Of a stretch of 64,000 nt of DNA, positions 31,444 through 43,389 are shown one piece after another (the first letter of the stretch is position 1; every line of letters starts with the position of its first letter). The position numbers and the translations under genes were made by a program. The notes under the pieces are model-generated. The model was not told where the DNA came from. It did no database searches and saw only the letters and a list, made by a program, of their open reading frames with translations. The DNA is from Pseudomonadales bacterium. GTDB taxonomy: Bacteria; Pseudomonadota; Gammaproteobacteria; Pseudomonadales; Halieaceae. Where the stretch lies: NCBI GenBank assembly GCA_024234675.1, contig JACKNU010000001.1:434001-498000 (forward strand), in the 5' to 3' direction.

Positions 31444-33327
31444 TTACCTAACGACGATGTCGGCGCTGGCGCGCAGACCGCGTTGGTACTCAGTGTTCAA
31501 TAAATTGGCGAATTCCGTGCTCAGCTGGCGGCGCAGCGCCTGTTGCTCCGGCGCTGCCAGGTGCTCCCAGCTGCCGGGCTCTACACGGGTCAGCGAGACC
31601 ACCTGGGCATCACCCGCCGGTGTCATCACCAGGTCCACCAAAGGGTCGTCACCGTCTGGAGCGGGCATCTGGAAGGCGTTGCCCAGCACCTCCGGGGGAA
31701 GGTTGGTGTTATCCCGTTGGGCACCGGGTTCTGCTTGCCAGGTATAGCCATTCTCCTCCGCTACCTGGGCAATGCTCGCGCCACTGCGCAGCGCCTGCAC
31801 CACGCCTTGCGCGGCGGCAAGCACCTTGCCGCGGGCGCTATCTTCGAGCAGCAGCGCCGCGATGCCCTCGCGCACCTCCGCCAGGGGCAATACCTCGGGC
31901 AAATTGTGTTTGCGCACACTCAGCACGACAAACTGGTCACCGCCCAACTCGATGACATCGCTGTTGTGCCCGGCCTGCAGCACCTCTTCGGAAAACGCCG
32001 CCGCCAGCAGTGCCGGATTGGCGAACAGGCCGCCCTGCTGGTTTCTGCTCACCGGTTCGCTGCGCTGCACCTCGAGCTGCATGTCCTGGGCAGGACCCGT
32101 CAGGTCCTCCGCGTTAAACACCAGGTCCTTGAGTTCCTCCACCGCCAGTAACAACTCGGCCCTGGCCGCGGTGAGCTGCAACTGCTCTTCCAGCTGCGGG
32201 CGCAGTTCCTCGAAAGTCGGCGCCGCGCCCTCCCTGCGCTCAGTGACCATGATCAGGTGAGTACCGGCGTCCGTGGTAACCGGCTCCGAAACAGTATCGG
32301 GCTGCAGTTGGGCGATCACCTCCTCCATCTCCGGGGGAAAGGCGTCACCGCTGGTGAAACCCAGGTCGCCACCGCTGCTCGCCGAGCCGATATCGTCAGA
32401 GAACTCGCCCGCCACCGTCGCGAAATCGGTGCCGGAAGCCAGTTCGGCCTGCGCCGCGGCCACGCGTTGCTGCAGCGCCTCCTCGCTCTCGTCGCTGCCG
32501 CGTTCAAACAGGATGTGCGAGACGCGATACTCGGTTTGGTACTGCGTGTTGTCTACTTCCAACTGGTAGGCCTGGCGCAGCTCATCCTCATCCACAGGGG
32601 CCAGAAAGTCCTCCGGGGTCAGCGCTATATAGTCCAGTTCCACGGTCTCAGGGGACAGGAAGCGCTCCTGGTTGGCGGCGTAATACTCCGCTATTTCCTC
32701 TTCGGTGGGAGGCTCGTCCGTCATGAACGACTCTATGGGTATGGTCAGGTAAGCCAGGTCGCGTTGCTCGGCATCCAGCCGGGCGTTAAGCGACAATTCC
32801 AGCGGCGTGCTGAACTCGCTGCCCATCAGGCCGGCTCGCAACTGGGTAAGGGCGACATCCTCGGCCAGGGTCTCCTTGAAATAGGCCGGCGTAAATCCGG
32901 CGTTGGACAACACGCTGGTAAACAACTGGGGCGAAAATTTCCCCTCGATCTGGAACTGCTCCATGTTGGCGATCAGCGCGCCCACTTCCCGCTTGGACGC
33001 TGTCAGGTCCAGTTCCGCCGCAGACTGCATCAGCAACTTGCGGTCTATCAATGACTCCAGCGCCTGGGCGCCCAGTAAATCGTCGTCGAGCATGGTCGGG
33101 TCGAAGTTGTCACCCATCATGCTGATGAGACGTCGCTTCTGGTTGTTGACTGCCTGCTGCAGTTCGCCCGCGCCGATTTCCTCGCCGTTGACTTCCGCAA
33201 CGCCGCCCCCGCCACCACCCACCAGGATGGACTCAATACCGAAGATTGAAAATGAGATGACGATCAGCCACACCACGATCTTGGTGGTCGGCCCCTGGAT
33301 ATTCTGACGTATGTTCTGCAGCATCAA
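31444..33327 (-). CDS. ppiD: PpiD periplasmic chaperone / SurA-N and PpiC domain protein
   Basis: A 627-residue inner-membrane-anchored chaperone that assists proteins leaving the Sec translocon. One N-terminal TM (about residues 15-36, TKIVVWLIVISFSIFGIESI) is followed by a SurA-N-like region. A central PpiC parvulin domain spans about 265-365 (YRVSHILFERGSDESEE, SDDIGSASSGGDLGF, GDAFPPEMEEV), with a second weakly conserved parvulin-like region after it. Its position after hupB is the same as in E. coli and Pseudomonas. The start has no strong ribosome binding site. Confidence 0.93.
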   Translation of the reverse strand: MMLQNIRQNIQGPTTKIVVWLIVISFSIFGIESILVGGGGGGVAEVNGEEIGAGELQQAVNNQKRRLISMMGDNFDPTMLDDDLLGAQALESLIDRKLLMQSAAELDLTASKREVGALIANMEQFQIEGKFSPQLFTSVLSNAGFTPAYFKETLAEDVALTQLRAGLMGSEFSTPLELSLNARLDAEQRDLAYLTIPIESFMTDEPPTEEEIAEYYAANQERFLSPETVELDYIALTPEDFLAPVDEDELRQAYQLEVDNTQYQTEYRVSHILFERGSDESEEALQQRVAAAQAELASGTDFATVAGEFSDDIGSASSGGDLGFTSGDAFPPEMEEVIAQLQPDTVSEPVTTDAGTHLIMVTERREGAAPTFEELRPQLEEQLQLTAARAELLLAVEELKDLVFNAEDLTGPAQDMQLEVQRSEPVSRNQQGGLFANPALLAAAFSEEVLQAGHNSDVIELGGDQFVVLSVRKHNLPEVLPLAEVREGIAALLLEDSARGKVLAAAQGVVQALRSGASIAQVAEENGYTWQAEPGAQRDNTNLPPEVLGNAFQMPAPDGDDPLVDLVMTPAGDAQVVSLTRVEPGSWEHLAAPEQQALRRQLSTEFANLLNTEYQRGLRASADIVVR

Positions 33328-33340
33328 AAATTACTCTGGG

Positions 33341-33372
33341 AAAATAAAAAAAAAGCGCACGGGTAGGTGCGC
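33341..33372 (-). terminator. Intrinsic terminator after hupB
   Basis: Read on the minus strand: stem GCGCAC / GTGCGC with loop CTACCC, followed by a run of nine T and TATTTT. It would end hupB transcription just before ppiD, which then needs its own promoter or read-through. Confidence 0.88.
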
Positions 33373-33457
33373 CTTTCTGCTTGCTTGGAAGATCCCGCGA
33401 CCGGAAGGACGGCGCAGTACCTGGCGCTGTCCGGCTGTCCCGATCTTGTCCCGGGCT

Positions 33458-33733
33458 TCAGCTATTAACAGCGTCCTTCAATGCCTTGCCCGCCTTGAAG
33501 CCGGGAACATTGGAGGCACTGATCTGGATAGCAGCGCCGGTTTGCGGGTTGCGTCCTGTACGAGCGGCGCGCGGCTTGACAGAAAACGTTCCGAAGCCCA
33601 CAAGTGAAACCTGGTCACCTTTTTTCAGAGCATCGGTAATGCTGTCGACCACGGCATCCAGAGCGCGCCCTGCGGCAGCTTTGGGCAGGTCGGCAGAAGC
33701 CGCAATAGCATCGATCAGTTCAGTTTTATTCAC
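33458..33733 (-). CDS. hupB: DNA-binding protein HU-beta
   Basis: A 91-residue nucleoid protein that bends DNA as a dimer. MNKTELIDAIAASADLPKAAAGRALD is split here as MNKTELIDAIA and LPKAAAGRALDAV; VSLVGFGTFSVKPRAARTGRNPQTG forms the beta-arm region, and IQISASNVPGFKAGKALKDAV is the C-terminal DNA clamp. It has its own sigma70-like promoter and a terminator, so it is probably monocistronic and strongly expressed between lon and ppiD. Confidence 0.97.
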   Translation of the reverse strand: MNKTELIDAIAASADLPKAAAGRALDAVVDSITDALKKGDQVSLVGFGTFSVKPRAARTGRNPQTGAAIQISASNVPGFKAGKALKDAVNS

Positions 33734-33946
33734 ACTTTTCCCCTTTGAGAGATAAATTTTATGGTCCTAGTTTCGGCGCCCGGGAGCACGGCTCGGCAGG
33801 CTAAACTCCGGCGCAATCAGTCATCAGGCGCCGTGCCTTGCCTCTTACAGGCGTCCTGTAACAGGCGTCATGAAAAGATTGCAAATTGGCGGAGCCCGAA
33901 GCGGGTCGGGCATCCATAAGAATACCGGTGTAATCGCACGCAAGAC

Positions 33947-33974
33947 TTTATACCAGAGGCCAGATTCCGGTCAA
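33947..33974 (-). promoter_or_regulatory. Sigma70-type promoter of hupB, with structured leader
   Basis: On the minus strand a TTGACC -35 box (33969-33974) and a TATAAA -10 box (33947-33952) are 16 bp apart. This is the best promoter match I found in the window. It sits just after the lon stop and leaves an hupB leader of about 200 nt. That leader contains a perfect hairpin TTACAGG-CGT-CCTGTAA (33845-33861) and a GCCCGA / TCGGGC stem near 33897-33914. Confidence 0.75.
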
Positions 33975-33989
33975 CACGGAAGCGGCGCG

Positions 33990-36401
<2,412 letters not shown>

Positions 36402-36537
36402 AACACTCTCCGGGTAACTCAGGCAATGTATCGCTCATCATATGGTGGGGGCGATTTTCGATAAATCAACCGGCGACCGCGCTCCCCCGGCAGTCGCGCG
36501 CCGCCGGCATGCCCGCCGCTGGCGGGTGGGACTGCCG

Positions 36538-37827
36538 CTACTCGTCGGTAGAGGCAACCCTGGGGGCGGGCTCGTGGTTCTGGTACACCAACAGGGGTTC
36601 CGAATCGCCGCGAATGACTGACTCGTCTATGACCACCTTGATGACATCATCCCGCGAGGGGATATTGTACATGGAGTCCAGCAGCACACTCTCGAGGATG
36701 GAGCGCAGGCCGCGGGCACCGGTCTTGCGCTCCATCGCCTTCTCGGCAACGGCGCGCAGCCCGTCCTCGCGAAAATCCACTTCCACACCCTCCATTTCAA
36801 ACAGCTTGCTGTACTGCTTGGTGAGGGCATTTTTCGGTTCGGTCAGGATTTTGACCAGGGCGTCGACGTCCAGTTCCTCGAGGGTGGCGATCACCGGCAG
36901 GCGGCCGACAAACTCGGGAATGAGACCGTACTGCACCAGGTCCTCGGGCTCCAGGTCAAACAGCAGTTCGCCAACGTTGCGCCGCTCATCCTTGCTCTTG
37001 ACCTCGGCGGAAAACCCGATGCCACCCTTTTCCGAGCGGTTGCGGATCACCTTGTCCAGGCCGGCGAACGCGCCGCCGCAGATGAACAGGATATTGGAGG
37101 TGTCCACCTGCAGGAACTCCTGCTGGGGATGCTTGCGACCGCCCTGGGGCGGCACCGAGGCAACGGTGCCCTCGATCAACTTCAGCAGCGCCTGCTGCAC
37201 GCCCTCTCCGGACACGTCCCTGGTGATGGAGGGATTGTCGGACTTGCGCGAAATCTTGTCTATCTCATCGATGTAGACGATACCCACCTGGGCCTTCTCG
37301 ACATCATAGTCGCACTTCTGCAGGAGTTTCTGGATGATGTTCTCGACATCCTCCCCGACGTAACCCGCCTCGGTCAGGGTGGTGGCGTCGGCGATGGTGA
37401 AGGGCACGTCCAGCAGGCGCGCCAGGGTTTCGGCCAACAATGTCTTGCCGCTGCCCGTCGGCCCGACGAGCAGGATATTGCTCTTGCCCAGCTCCACGTC
37501 CTGGGCCCGGCCCTGGCCGTGACGCAGGCGCTTGTAATGGTTGTACACGGCCACCGAGAGGACTTTCTTGGCCCGTGCCTGGCCGATGACATACTCGTCG
37601 AGAATCGCGTTGATCTCGCGCGGTACCGGCAGATGGTCCTCGGCGCTGTCGCTGCCGCTTTCCTGCACTTCTTCGCGGATGATGTCGTTGCACAGGTCCA
37701 CGCACTCATCACAGATGAATACCGATGGCCCGGCAATCAGTTTGCGAACCTCGTGCTGGCTTTTACCACAGAAGGAACAGTACAGCAGCTTGCCGCCTTC
37801 GCTGGAGTTGGTGGTGTTGTCGCTCAT
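36538..37827 (-). CDS. clpX: ClpX, ATPase subunit of ClpXP protease
   Basis: A 429-residue AAA+ unfoldase. The N-terminal C4 zinc-binding domain is LYCSFCGKSQHEVRK ... FICDECVDLCNDI. Walker A is LVGPTGSGKTLLAE, Walker B VYIDEIDKISRK, and the pore-loop region GYVGEDVENI is present. The ClpP-docking IGF-type loop reads GGIGFSAEV (about residue 270). It lies downstream of clpP on the same strand, the usual co-transcribed pair. Confidence 0.97.
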   Translation of the reverse strand: MSDNTTNSSEGGKLLYCSFCGKSQHEVRKLIAGPSVFICDECVDLCNDIIREEVQESGSDSAEDHLPVPREINAILDEYVIGQARAKKVLSVAVYNHYKRLRHGQGRAQDVELGKSNILLVGPTGSGKTLLAETLARLLDVPFTIADATTLTEAGYVGEDVENIIQKLLQKCDYDVEKAQVGIVYIDEIDKISRKSDNPSITRDVSGEGVQQALLKLIEGTVASVPPQGGRKHPQQEFLQVDTSNILFICGGAFAGLDKVIRNRSEKGGIGFSAEVKSKDERRNVGELLFDLEPEDLVQYGLIPEFVGRLPVIATLEELDVDALVKILTEPKNALTKQYSKLFEMEGVEVDFREDGLRAVAEKAMERKTGARGLRSILESVLLDSMYNIPSRDDVIKVVIDESVIRGDSEPLLVYQNHEPAPRVASTDE

Positions 37828-37984
37828 TCGACCGCCTTACGCCCTGAAACAGAATTGCCCATCATCTCGGCTACTACGATGATGACTTTTGCCGGTTTTT
37901 GCAAGTCCCGGTGGCACTTAATGCCGGATATCCTGGACCCTAACTGGGCGGCCAGGACTGTGGCAAACAGCCCTGGCGCCGGGC

Positions 37985-38632
37985 TTACTTGTCCTTGACC
38001 GCGGCAGCGCGGCGATCCAGGACAGCGTCTACCAGGCCGTACTCGACGCTCTGCTCGGCATTCATGAAGCGATCCCTTTCGGTGTCGCGCTCAATCACCT
38101 CGAGTGGCTGGCCGGTGTGCGCCGCCATGAGTTCATTCAGGCGCTTGCGAATGATCAATATCTCCTTGGCCTGGATTTCGATATCCGTGGCCTGGCCCTG
38201 GGCGCCGCCACTGGGCTGGTGGATCATGGTGCGGGCATTGGGCAGGCAGAAACGCTTGCCCTTGGTGCCACCGCTGAGCAGGAACGCGCCCATGGAGGCC
38301 GCCTGGCCGATACACATGGTGCTCACATCCGGCTTGATAAACTGCATTGTGTCATAGACGGACAGGCCGGCGGTCACCGAGCCACCCGGGGAATTGATAT
38401 ACAGGTGGATATCCTTGTCCGGGTTCTCGGACTCCAGGAACAGCAGCTGCGCCACGATCAGGTTGGCCATATGGTCTTCCACCGGGCCCACCACGAAGAT
38501 CACGCGTTCCTTGAGCAGGCGGGAATAGATGTCATAGGAGCGCTCACCGCGGGCGGTTTGCTCCACTACCATGGGTATCAGGCCCAGGTTATTGATCGTA
38601 TTCTTGTTTTGGCCATCGAACTCAAATGACAT
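37985..38632 (-). CDS. clpP: ClpP, proteolytic subunit of ClpXP
   Basis: A 215-residue serine peptidase that assembles into a tetradecamer. The catalytic serine is in CIGQAASMGAFLLSGG, histidine in ARTMIHQPSGG and aspartate in VIERDTERDRFM. NNLGLIPMVVEQTARGERSYD is the mature N-terminal region, split here as NNLGLIPMVVEQ and ARGERSYDIYS. The start is ATG 38632 with GGGGAA upstream. The frame is open further upstream but only as low-complexity sequence overlapping the end of tig. Confidence 0.97.
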   Translation of the reverse strand: MSFEFDGQNKNTINNLGLIPMVVEQTARGERSYDIYSRLLKERVIFVVGPVEDHMANLIVAQLLFLESENPDKDIHLYINSPGGSVTAGLSVYDTMQFIKPDVSTMCIGQAASMGAFLLSGGTKGKRFCLPNARTMIHQPSGGAQGQATDIEIQAKEILIIRKRLNELMAAHTGQPLEVIERDTERDRFMNAEQSVEYGLVDAVLDRRAAAVKDK

Positions 38633-38690
38633 GGATATTCCCCTGCACGGCGGCAAATGTGGGTGGAGGGGCGTTCCCGCCCCCGGTGAC

Positions 38691-40013
38691 TCAGCCTTCA
38701 GCCTGCGCCTGGCCGATGGCCTCCTGGTAGCTGCACTGCTTCTCAACTATGTTGGCACTCTCCAGCAGCTTTTCAACCATCTGATCTTCCAAAACACGAG
38801 ATTCTATCGCCGACAGCTGATCCTGGTTGGAGTAGTAGTAGTTGATTACCTCATCCGGGTCCTGGTAGGTGGACGCCATTTCCTCTATCGCTTCGCGCAC
38901 TTTCGCGGGATCTGTCTTGAGTTCCAGCTTGCCCACCAGTTCCGCCAGCACCAGGCCCAGCTTGACCCGCCGCTCGGCGTTGTCCCGGAACATGTCGTCC
39001 GGCAGCAGGGATTTCAGGTCCAGGTCCTGGCCGCCGGCACCGCCAAATTGCTGGAACATCTGCTGGCGCATGGCGTCGATTTCACGGGCGATCAGCGCCC
39101 GGGGTACTTCCAGCGACTCGTGGGCCGCAACCAGGGCGTCCATGACCTGTTGCTTGACCTTGCCCTGGACCGCGTTTTTCAGCTCCCGGGCCATGTTCTG
39201 CTGCACTTCCTTGCGGAACGTTTCGAGGCCGCCCTCTTCCACGCCGTATTTCGCAAACAGTTCCTCGTCCAGTGCAGCCGGGACCATTTCCTCGACGGCA
39301 TTGAGGGTAATGGCGAACTCAACGGCGGCGCCCTTGAGTTCCTCCTTGTGATAGTCCTCCGGGAAACTCAACTGCAGGGTTTTTTGCTCGCCTGCCTTCA
39401 TGCCGACGATACCGTCCTCAAACCCGGGGATCATGCGCCCGGAACCCAGTTCCAGATTGCTGTTCTCGGCGCTGCCGCCCTCAAACGCCTCGCCGTCGCG
39501 GGTGCCGACGTAATTGAGGTTGACCCTGTCTCCCTCCCTGGCCTCGCGATCCACGGCCTGCCAGGTGCCCTGCTGCTTGCGAAAGACTTCGATGATGTTG
39601 TCCACATCGGCGTCACTGACCTCGGCCACGGGCTTCTCAACCTCGATACCCTTGATCTCCACTACCTCGACCTCGGGAAACACCTCGAAAGTGGCGACAT
39701 ACTCCAGGTCCTTGCCGGCCTCCAGGCTGCGAGGCTCGATGCTGGGTTGCCCTGCGGGACGCAGCTTTTCCTGGACTATGGCTTCCTGGAAGGTCTGGCT
39801 CATCACCTCCCCCAGCACTTCCTGGCGAACGCCCGCGCCGAAGCGCTGGCGCATGACTTTCATGGGCACTTTGCCGGGGCGGAAGCCCGGCAGGCGCACA
39901 TTCCCGGCTGCTTTCTGCAGACGGCTGTCGACCTCGGTCTCTATGCGCTCTGCGGGTACGCCAACGGTCAAACGACGCTCCAGGCCTGAAGTCGTCTCAA
40001 TCGAAACCTGCAT
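38691..40013 (-). CDS. tig: Trigger factor, ribosome-associated chaperone
   Basis: A 440-residue ribosome-bound folding chaperone with peptidyl-prolyl isomerase activity. The ribosome-docking loop is LPGFRPGKVPMKVM (about residues 41-54). The FKBP-like domain (REGDRVNLNYVGTRDGEAF to about 245) is followed by the long helical C-terminal arms. I start at ATG 40013 (MQVSIETTSGLERRL); the frame continues upstream only through the tRNA-Leu gene. It is first in the tig-clpP-clpX-lon series. Confidence 0.96.
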   Translation of the reverse strand: MQVSIETTSGLERRLTVGVPAERIETEVDSRLQKAAGNVRLPGFRPGKVPMKVMRQRFGAGVRQEVLGEVMSQTFQEAIVQEKLRPAGQPSIEPRSLEAGKDLEYVATFEVFPEVEVVEIKGIEVEKPVAEVSDADVDNIIEVFRKQQGTWQAVDREAREGDRVNLNYVGTRDGEAFEGGSAENSNLELGSGRMIPGFEDGIVGMKAGEQKTLQLSFPEDYHKEELKGAAVEFAITLNAVEEMVPAALDEELFAKYGVEEGGLETFRKEVQQNMARELKNAVQGKVKQQVMDALVAAHESLEVPRALIAREIDAMRQQMFQQFGGAGGQDLDLKSLLPDDMFRDNAERRVKLGLVLAELVGKLELKTDPAKVREAIEEMASTYQDPDEVINYYYSNQDQLSAIESRVLEDQMVEKLLESANIVEKQCSYQEAIGQAQAEG

Positions 40014-40118
40014 GGTATTTCCTCTACTACGATCCGATGGGTGTCGGGCGCTGTGCACCCGCTTAATCAGGCCGCTCCCGGCGCGGCATTGCGCCCCGGG
40101 TAGGCAGGCTGAATATAC

Positions 40119-40203
40119 TGGTGCGGAAGGAGAGACTCGAACTCTCACGCCTTGCGGCACTGGAACCTAAATCCAGCGCGTATACCAATTTCGCCACTTC
40201 CGC
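40119..40203 (-). tRNA. tRNA-Leu (anticodon UAG)
   Basis: The minus strand reads a complete 85-nt class II tRNA. Acceptor arms are GCGGAAG / CTTCCGC with discriminator A and an encoded CCA. The anticodon stem-loop is CTGGA-TTTAGGT-TCCAG, giving anticodon TAG. A long variable arm (TGCCGCAAGGCG) and the T-loop GTTCGAGTC are present. It lies upstream of tig. Confidence 0.96.
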
Positions 40204-40363
40204 TGTATGAAAGCCCTGGAGCCGGCCGACATCCAGTTAGAAAGTTCCTTACATTTTCCCTTTAACCACCTGAAAAAAAGGAAATTATGGTGCGCCTTGG
40301 CCGTTGCTGAGAGCCGTCACAAGGGCGCAGATTCTGCCACAAAGGACGCCCCTGTTCAACCAC

Positions 40364-41668
40364 TTAGCGGCGCGGCACAGCCCACAGCAAAACCAGTGGC
40401 TGCGCGGCCTGCGCGCTTTCCAGTACTCCCGCCCAGCCGCGGGGTAGAAGCATCGCCTGTTCCGCCCGAAACGCGGCTCCCCCCAGCCGCAGGCTCCCCG
40501 CCACGACCATCAACAGGGCGTAGTGTTGCCCGGCCTCCAGGTCCAGGCGGGCAACCCCCTGCAGCGTGATGCGGCGCACCTCGAAATCGGGAAAATCGAC
40601 CACGCGCTCCACCCGCAGCCCCTCGCCCTGCTGCAGCACCGGCAACGCGGGCTGTGGCGGGGCCTCCAGCAGCATCGATTGCACCGCTTCCGCGGTGTCC
40701 CAGTGGTCCTGGGTCTGCACCTGCTGGGCAAAAGACAGGATTTTGCGCTCGTACACCGGGGTCTGGAACTCGATGGTGCGCACGCCGTGCTGCAGGGAGT
40801 GTGGCACCCGCAGGGGAACGGTTACCACATCTCCCACCGCGACCGGCTGCAGGTAGGTGAAGTCGTTCATGGCCTCACGCAGGAATCGCTCCTGCTCCAG
40901 TTGCTCCGGCCCAGGCGCCAGGCCCTGTCCGGCCAGCCCGTCCAGCTCCCGGCGCACCGCCTCATAGGCCTGCACCGCCCGCAGGTAGGCCTGCCGAAAG
41001 GCCTGCTGGTCGGGATAGTCGGCAGGCGCCGGGGATCGAAGCCCAGCCGAATTCCCCCCCTGCCCGCCGGGCCAGGCCACCGGGTCGATGCCGGTAACCA
41101 CATAGACCTCGCGCTTTTCCTCATGCAGCTCGAAGTACAGGTCGCCGACCACCGGCTGCGGACGGGGGTCGAGAATTTTCAACAGCACCAGCGGCTCGGC
41201 GGCCACCCCCAGGCCGCTGTCGGGCACCACGGCCTGCAACCAGGGAATCGGGCTGTGACCGCCGCCACAGGCGAAGCTGCAAACCCCGCGCTGCTCCACA
41301 CCGCTGTACCAGATCTCCCTGCCCCAGGGCTTGGGGACCGTCACCGGCGACAGCTCCAGCGGCATGCCAGGTTCCCAGCTGGCCAAGCCCGTGGCGCGCT
41401 GTCCAGGCCCGGTACTGGGACCGCGGGGCGCCCGCATCGGCCACCAGTGCCTGCCCGCTAACAGCGACCTGCAAGCGCTCTCCGGACAGGCAGTACAGGG
41501 CGGTCAGGGACACCGGCGGTGCGTTCGGTAACCAGTACTGCCGCAACTCGAAATCCACCAGCAGCAGGCGCTCGCCACCGCCCCCAGGCGACGCCAGCGG
41601 TCGTACTCCGCCAGCGGATCGCCGCGACGATAGCTGATGGCAGATACGCCAGGCAGTGTATGTCTCAA
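40364..41668 (-). CDS. Phosphomannose-isomerase-like cupin protein (frameshifted in this sequence)
   Basis: Once frames are joined the product (about 430 residues) resembles type I mannose-6-phosphate isomerases: VTVPKPWGREIWYSGVE, LLKILDPRPQPVVGDLYFELHEEKREVYVV, and a later cupin-like tail ending LLLWAVPRR. The long segment is quoted as LVLLKILDPRPQPVVG plus YFELHEEKREVYVV. Frames change near 41592 (five-G run read on the minus strand), near 41430, and again around a seven-base homopolymer at about 41053 with compensation a few codons later. The 5' end near 41668 (TTG) is uncertain. It follows the GH84 gene by 15 bp. The sugar substrate is unknown. Confidence 0.6.
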
Positions 41669-41683
41669 AACGTCGTCAATCCG

Positions 41684-42732
41684 TCAGACAGGCGGGATCA
41701 AAGTATATTCACCCGCCAGCCAGCTGGCGATTTCCGCTGCCGCGGCCCTGGGCAGCAGCGCCCGGTAATCCGCCGCCAGTTGCTGGCAGCGCCGGGGCCC
41801 CATGCCCGACAGGCCCGCCTGCAGAAACTCCTCGCTGTCCCGCTGCAACTGCCGCCAGGTTGCCTGCCCCATGACCTGGCCCAGCCAGGCGTCATCGCAG
41901 CCCCGGCCACGGCCATAGAGTTCCGCCAGGCCAAGCAGCGCCGGCAGCGAAGCCGTGCCCTGGTTCATGGCATTGCACAGGTGCCCGCTTATCAGCCCAA
42001 CGGGCAACCTGTCCCAGTGGGACAGGCGCTGGCAGTACAGGAAATTACTGCGCACCGCGCCATCATTGACCGGGTAGTTGTCCCACAGCAGCACCGGACG
42101 GCCCAGTTGCTCCACTATGCTGCTTATATCAGCCTGCCGCACCGCATCGGAACAGACCCGGTTGCCGGTCCAGAAAATATCCACGTCCGGGGGCATGGTC
42201 GCCCCAGTAGCGGCCAGTATCCGGCGGGCATGGCACCGAAAAACTTCTCCAGCACCGGGTCGAACGAATAGTAAGTGGGACAGACCAGCAGGCGCACGCC
42301 GGGCAGTTCAGCGGCCACGTCGGCGACAATCTCCGCCTGCCGCTGCGCCAGCTCGCTCATATCGCCCGGCATATCATCGAAGAGGATCGCCAGCAAGGGG
42401 GGCCTCGAGCTCGGCCAGGCGCCGGATCTTGGCCCGCAGCTCGGCGCGCTGGGGACGGCCGTAGTCGCGGTACAGTTCGTAGGGTGACAAGCCCACCCCC
42501 ACAATACCTGCTGCTGCCGATAGGCCCCGGCGAGCTGCCGCAGATGCTGCCACTGCTGTTGCGGCCAGTGCTCACGCCAGCGCTTGCGCAAAAACGGGTC
42601 TTCCTTGGGACAGTAAAGACAGGTGTTCAGGCCCAGCCGACTCAGGTAACCCGCGTAGGCGAGGCGGGTTTCAAAGGGCCAGCCCCGGCCGTAGAAGCCT
42701 TCTATCACGCCGGTCAGGAGCGTTGCTGGCAC
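41684..42732 (-). CDS. GH84-like beta-N-acetylglucosaminidase (frameshifted in this sequence)
   Basis: The joined frames match the GH84 (O-GlcNAcase/hyaluronidase) catalytic domain: TGVIEGFYGRGWPFETRL at the N-terminus, GLNTCLYCPKEDPFLRKRWRE, GLSPYELYRDYGRPQ, LLAILFDDMPGDM with the catalytic Asp pair, LLVCPTYYSFD and FWTGNRVCSD. Together these give about 350 residues. The start is GTG 42732 with GGGGAGG eight bases upstream. Frames break at C5/C6 homopolymers (about 42496-42500 and 42397-42402) and near 42195. There is no signal peptide, so the enzyme would act in the cytoplasm. It is paired with the isomerase-like gene. Confidence 0.7.
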
Positions 42733-42952
42733 GGTGCTTACCTCCCCCATATACCTTTTGGCGATTATATGGAATATATATATTTCAAAAAATGCTAAAA
42801 AACGGGTTTCACTCTGTGGAAAATTACCATCTTTGAGCGATACTAAGGGCGTGTCCGCCTATCCCCTGTAAGAACTGTGCGGTCACGGAGCAAACCCAAT
42901 GCTCTTCAAGGGAAGAAATTCCTTTATGTTTCACTCCTAATGAGTCTTAATT

Positions 42953-42977
42953 GGTCCCTCTCGGGACCCATTTTTTT
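42953..42977 (+). terminator. Orphan plus-strand intrinsic terminator
   Basis: Stem GGTCCC-TCTC-GGGACC followed by CA and seven T on the plus strand. No plus-strand protein gene precedes it. The roughly 200 bp between the GH84 start and the pilZ stop (42733-43036) otherwise hold only AT-rich sequence, so a small plus-strand RNA ending here is possible. No clear promoter is visible. Confidence 0.5.
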
Positions 42978-43036
42978 GCCTATAATTCATATTATTCAAT
43001 TGGTTGCAGCGGATATCCAGAATTGACCTGAACGTG

Positions 43037-43389
43037 CTACATGGTGTGCGTGGGCCTGTCGGATGAAAGCGACCCGGCGAGGTGATTTTCGATCTTGCCG
43101 TTGGCGTTGGCGTCCTGCTCGCTGAACTGCACGCCGATACCGGCAGTGCGGTTGCCCTGGGCGCCGCGGGGGTCACCCACACGACCTTGCCCGCGATGGG
43201 GATCTTCTCCGGCTCATCCATGAGGGTGAGCAGCATGAACACCTCGTCCCCTATGTTGTAGGGCTTGTTGGTCGGTACGAACAGGCCGCCGTGCTGCAGG
43301 AAGGGCATATAGGCGGAATACAGCACGGCCTTGTCCTTTATCGTCAGCGACAGGATGCCGTTGCGGCTGTTATGCCTTTCGTCATTCAT
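43037..43389 (-). CDS. PilZ domain protein (frameshifted in this sequence)
   Basis: A PilZ-family protein of about 117 residues, the usual gene after holB in pseudomonads, associated with type IV pili. The N-terminus is NGILSLTIKDKAVLYSAYMP and FLQHGGLFVPTNKPYNIGDE; the core KVVWVTP follows. Near 43166, in a five-G run, the frame shifts; the other frame then continues with a plausible GAQGNRTAGIGVQFSEQD and ends ...PTHTM with TAG at 43037-43039. The ATG overlaps the holB stop by 4 bp. Confidence 0.75.
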
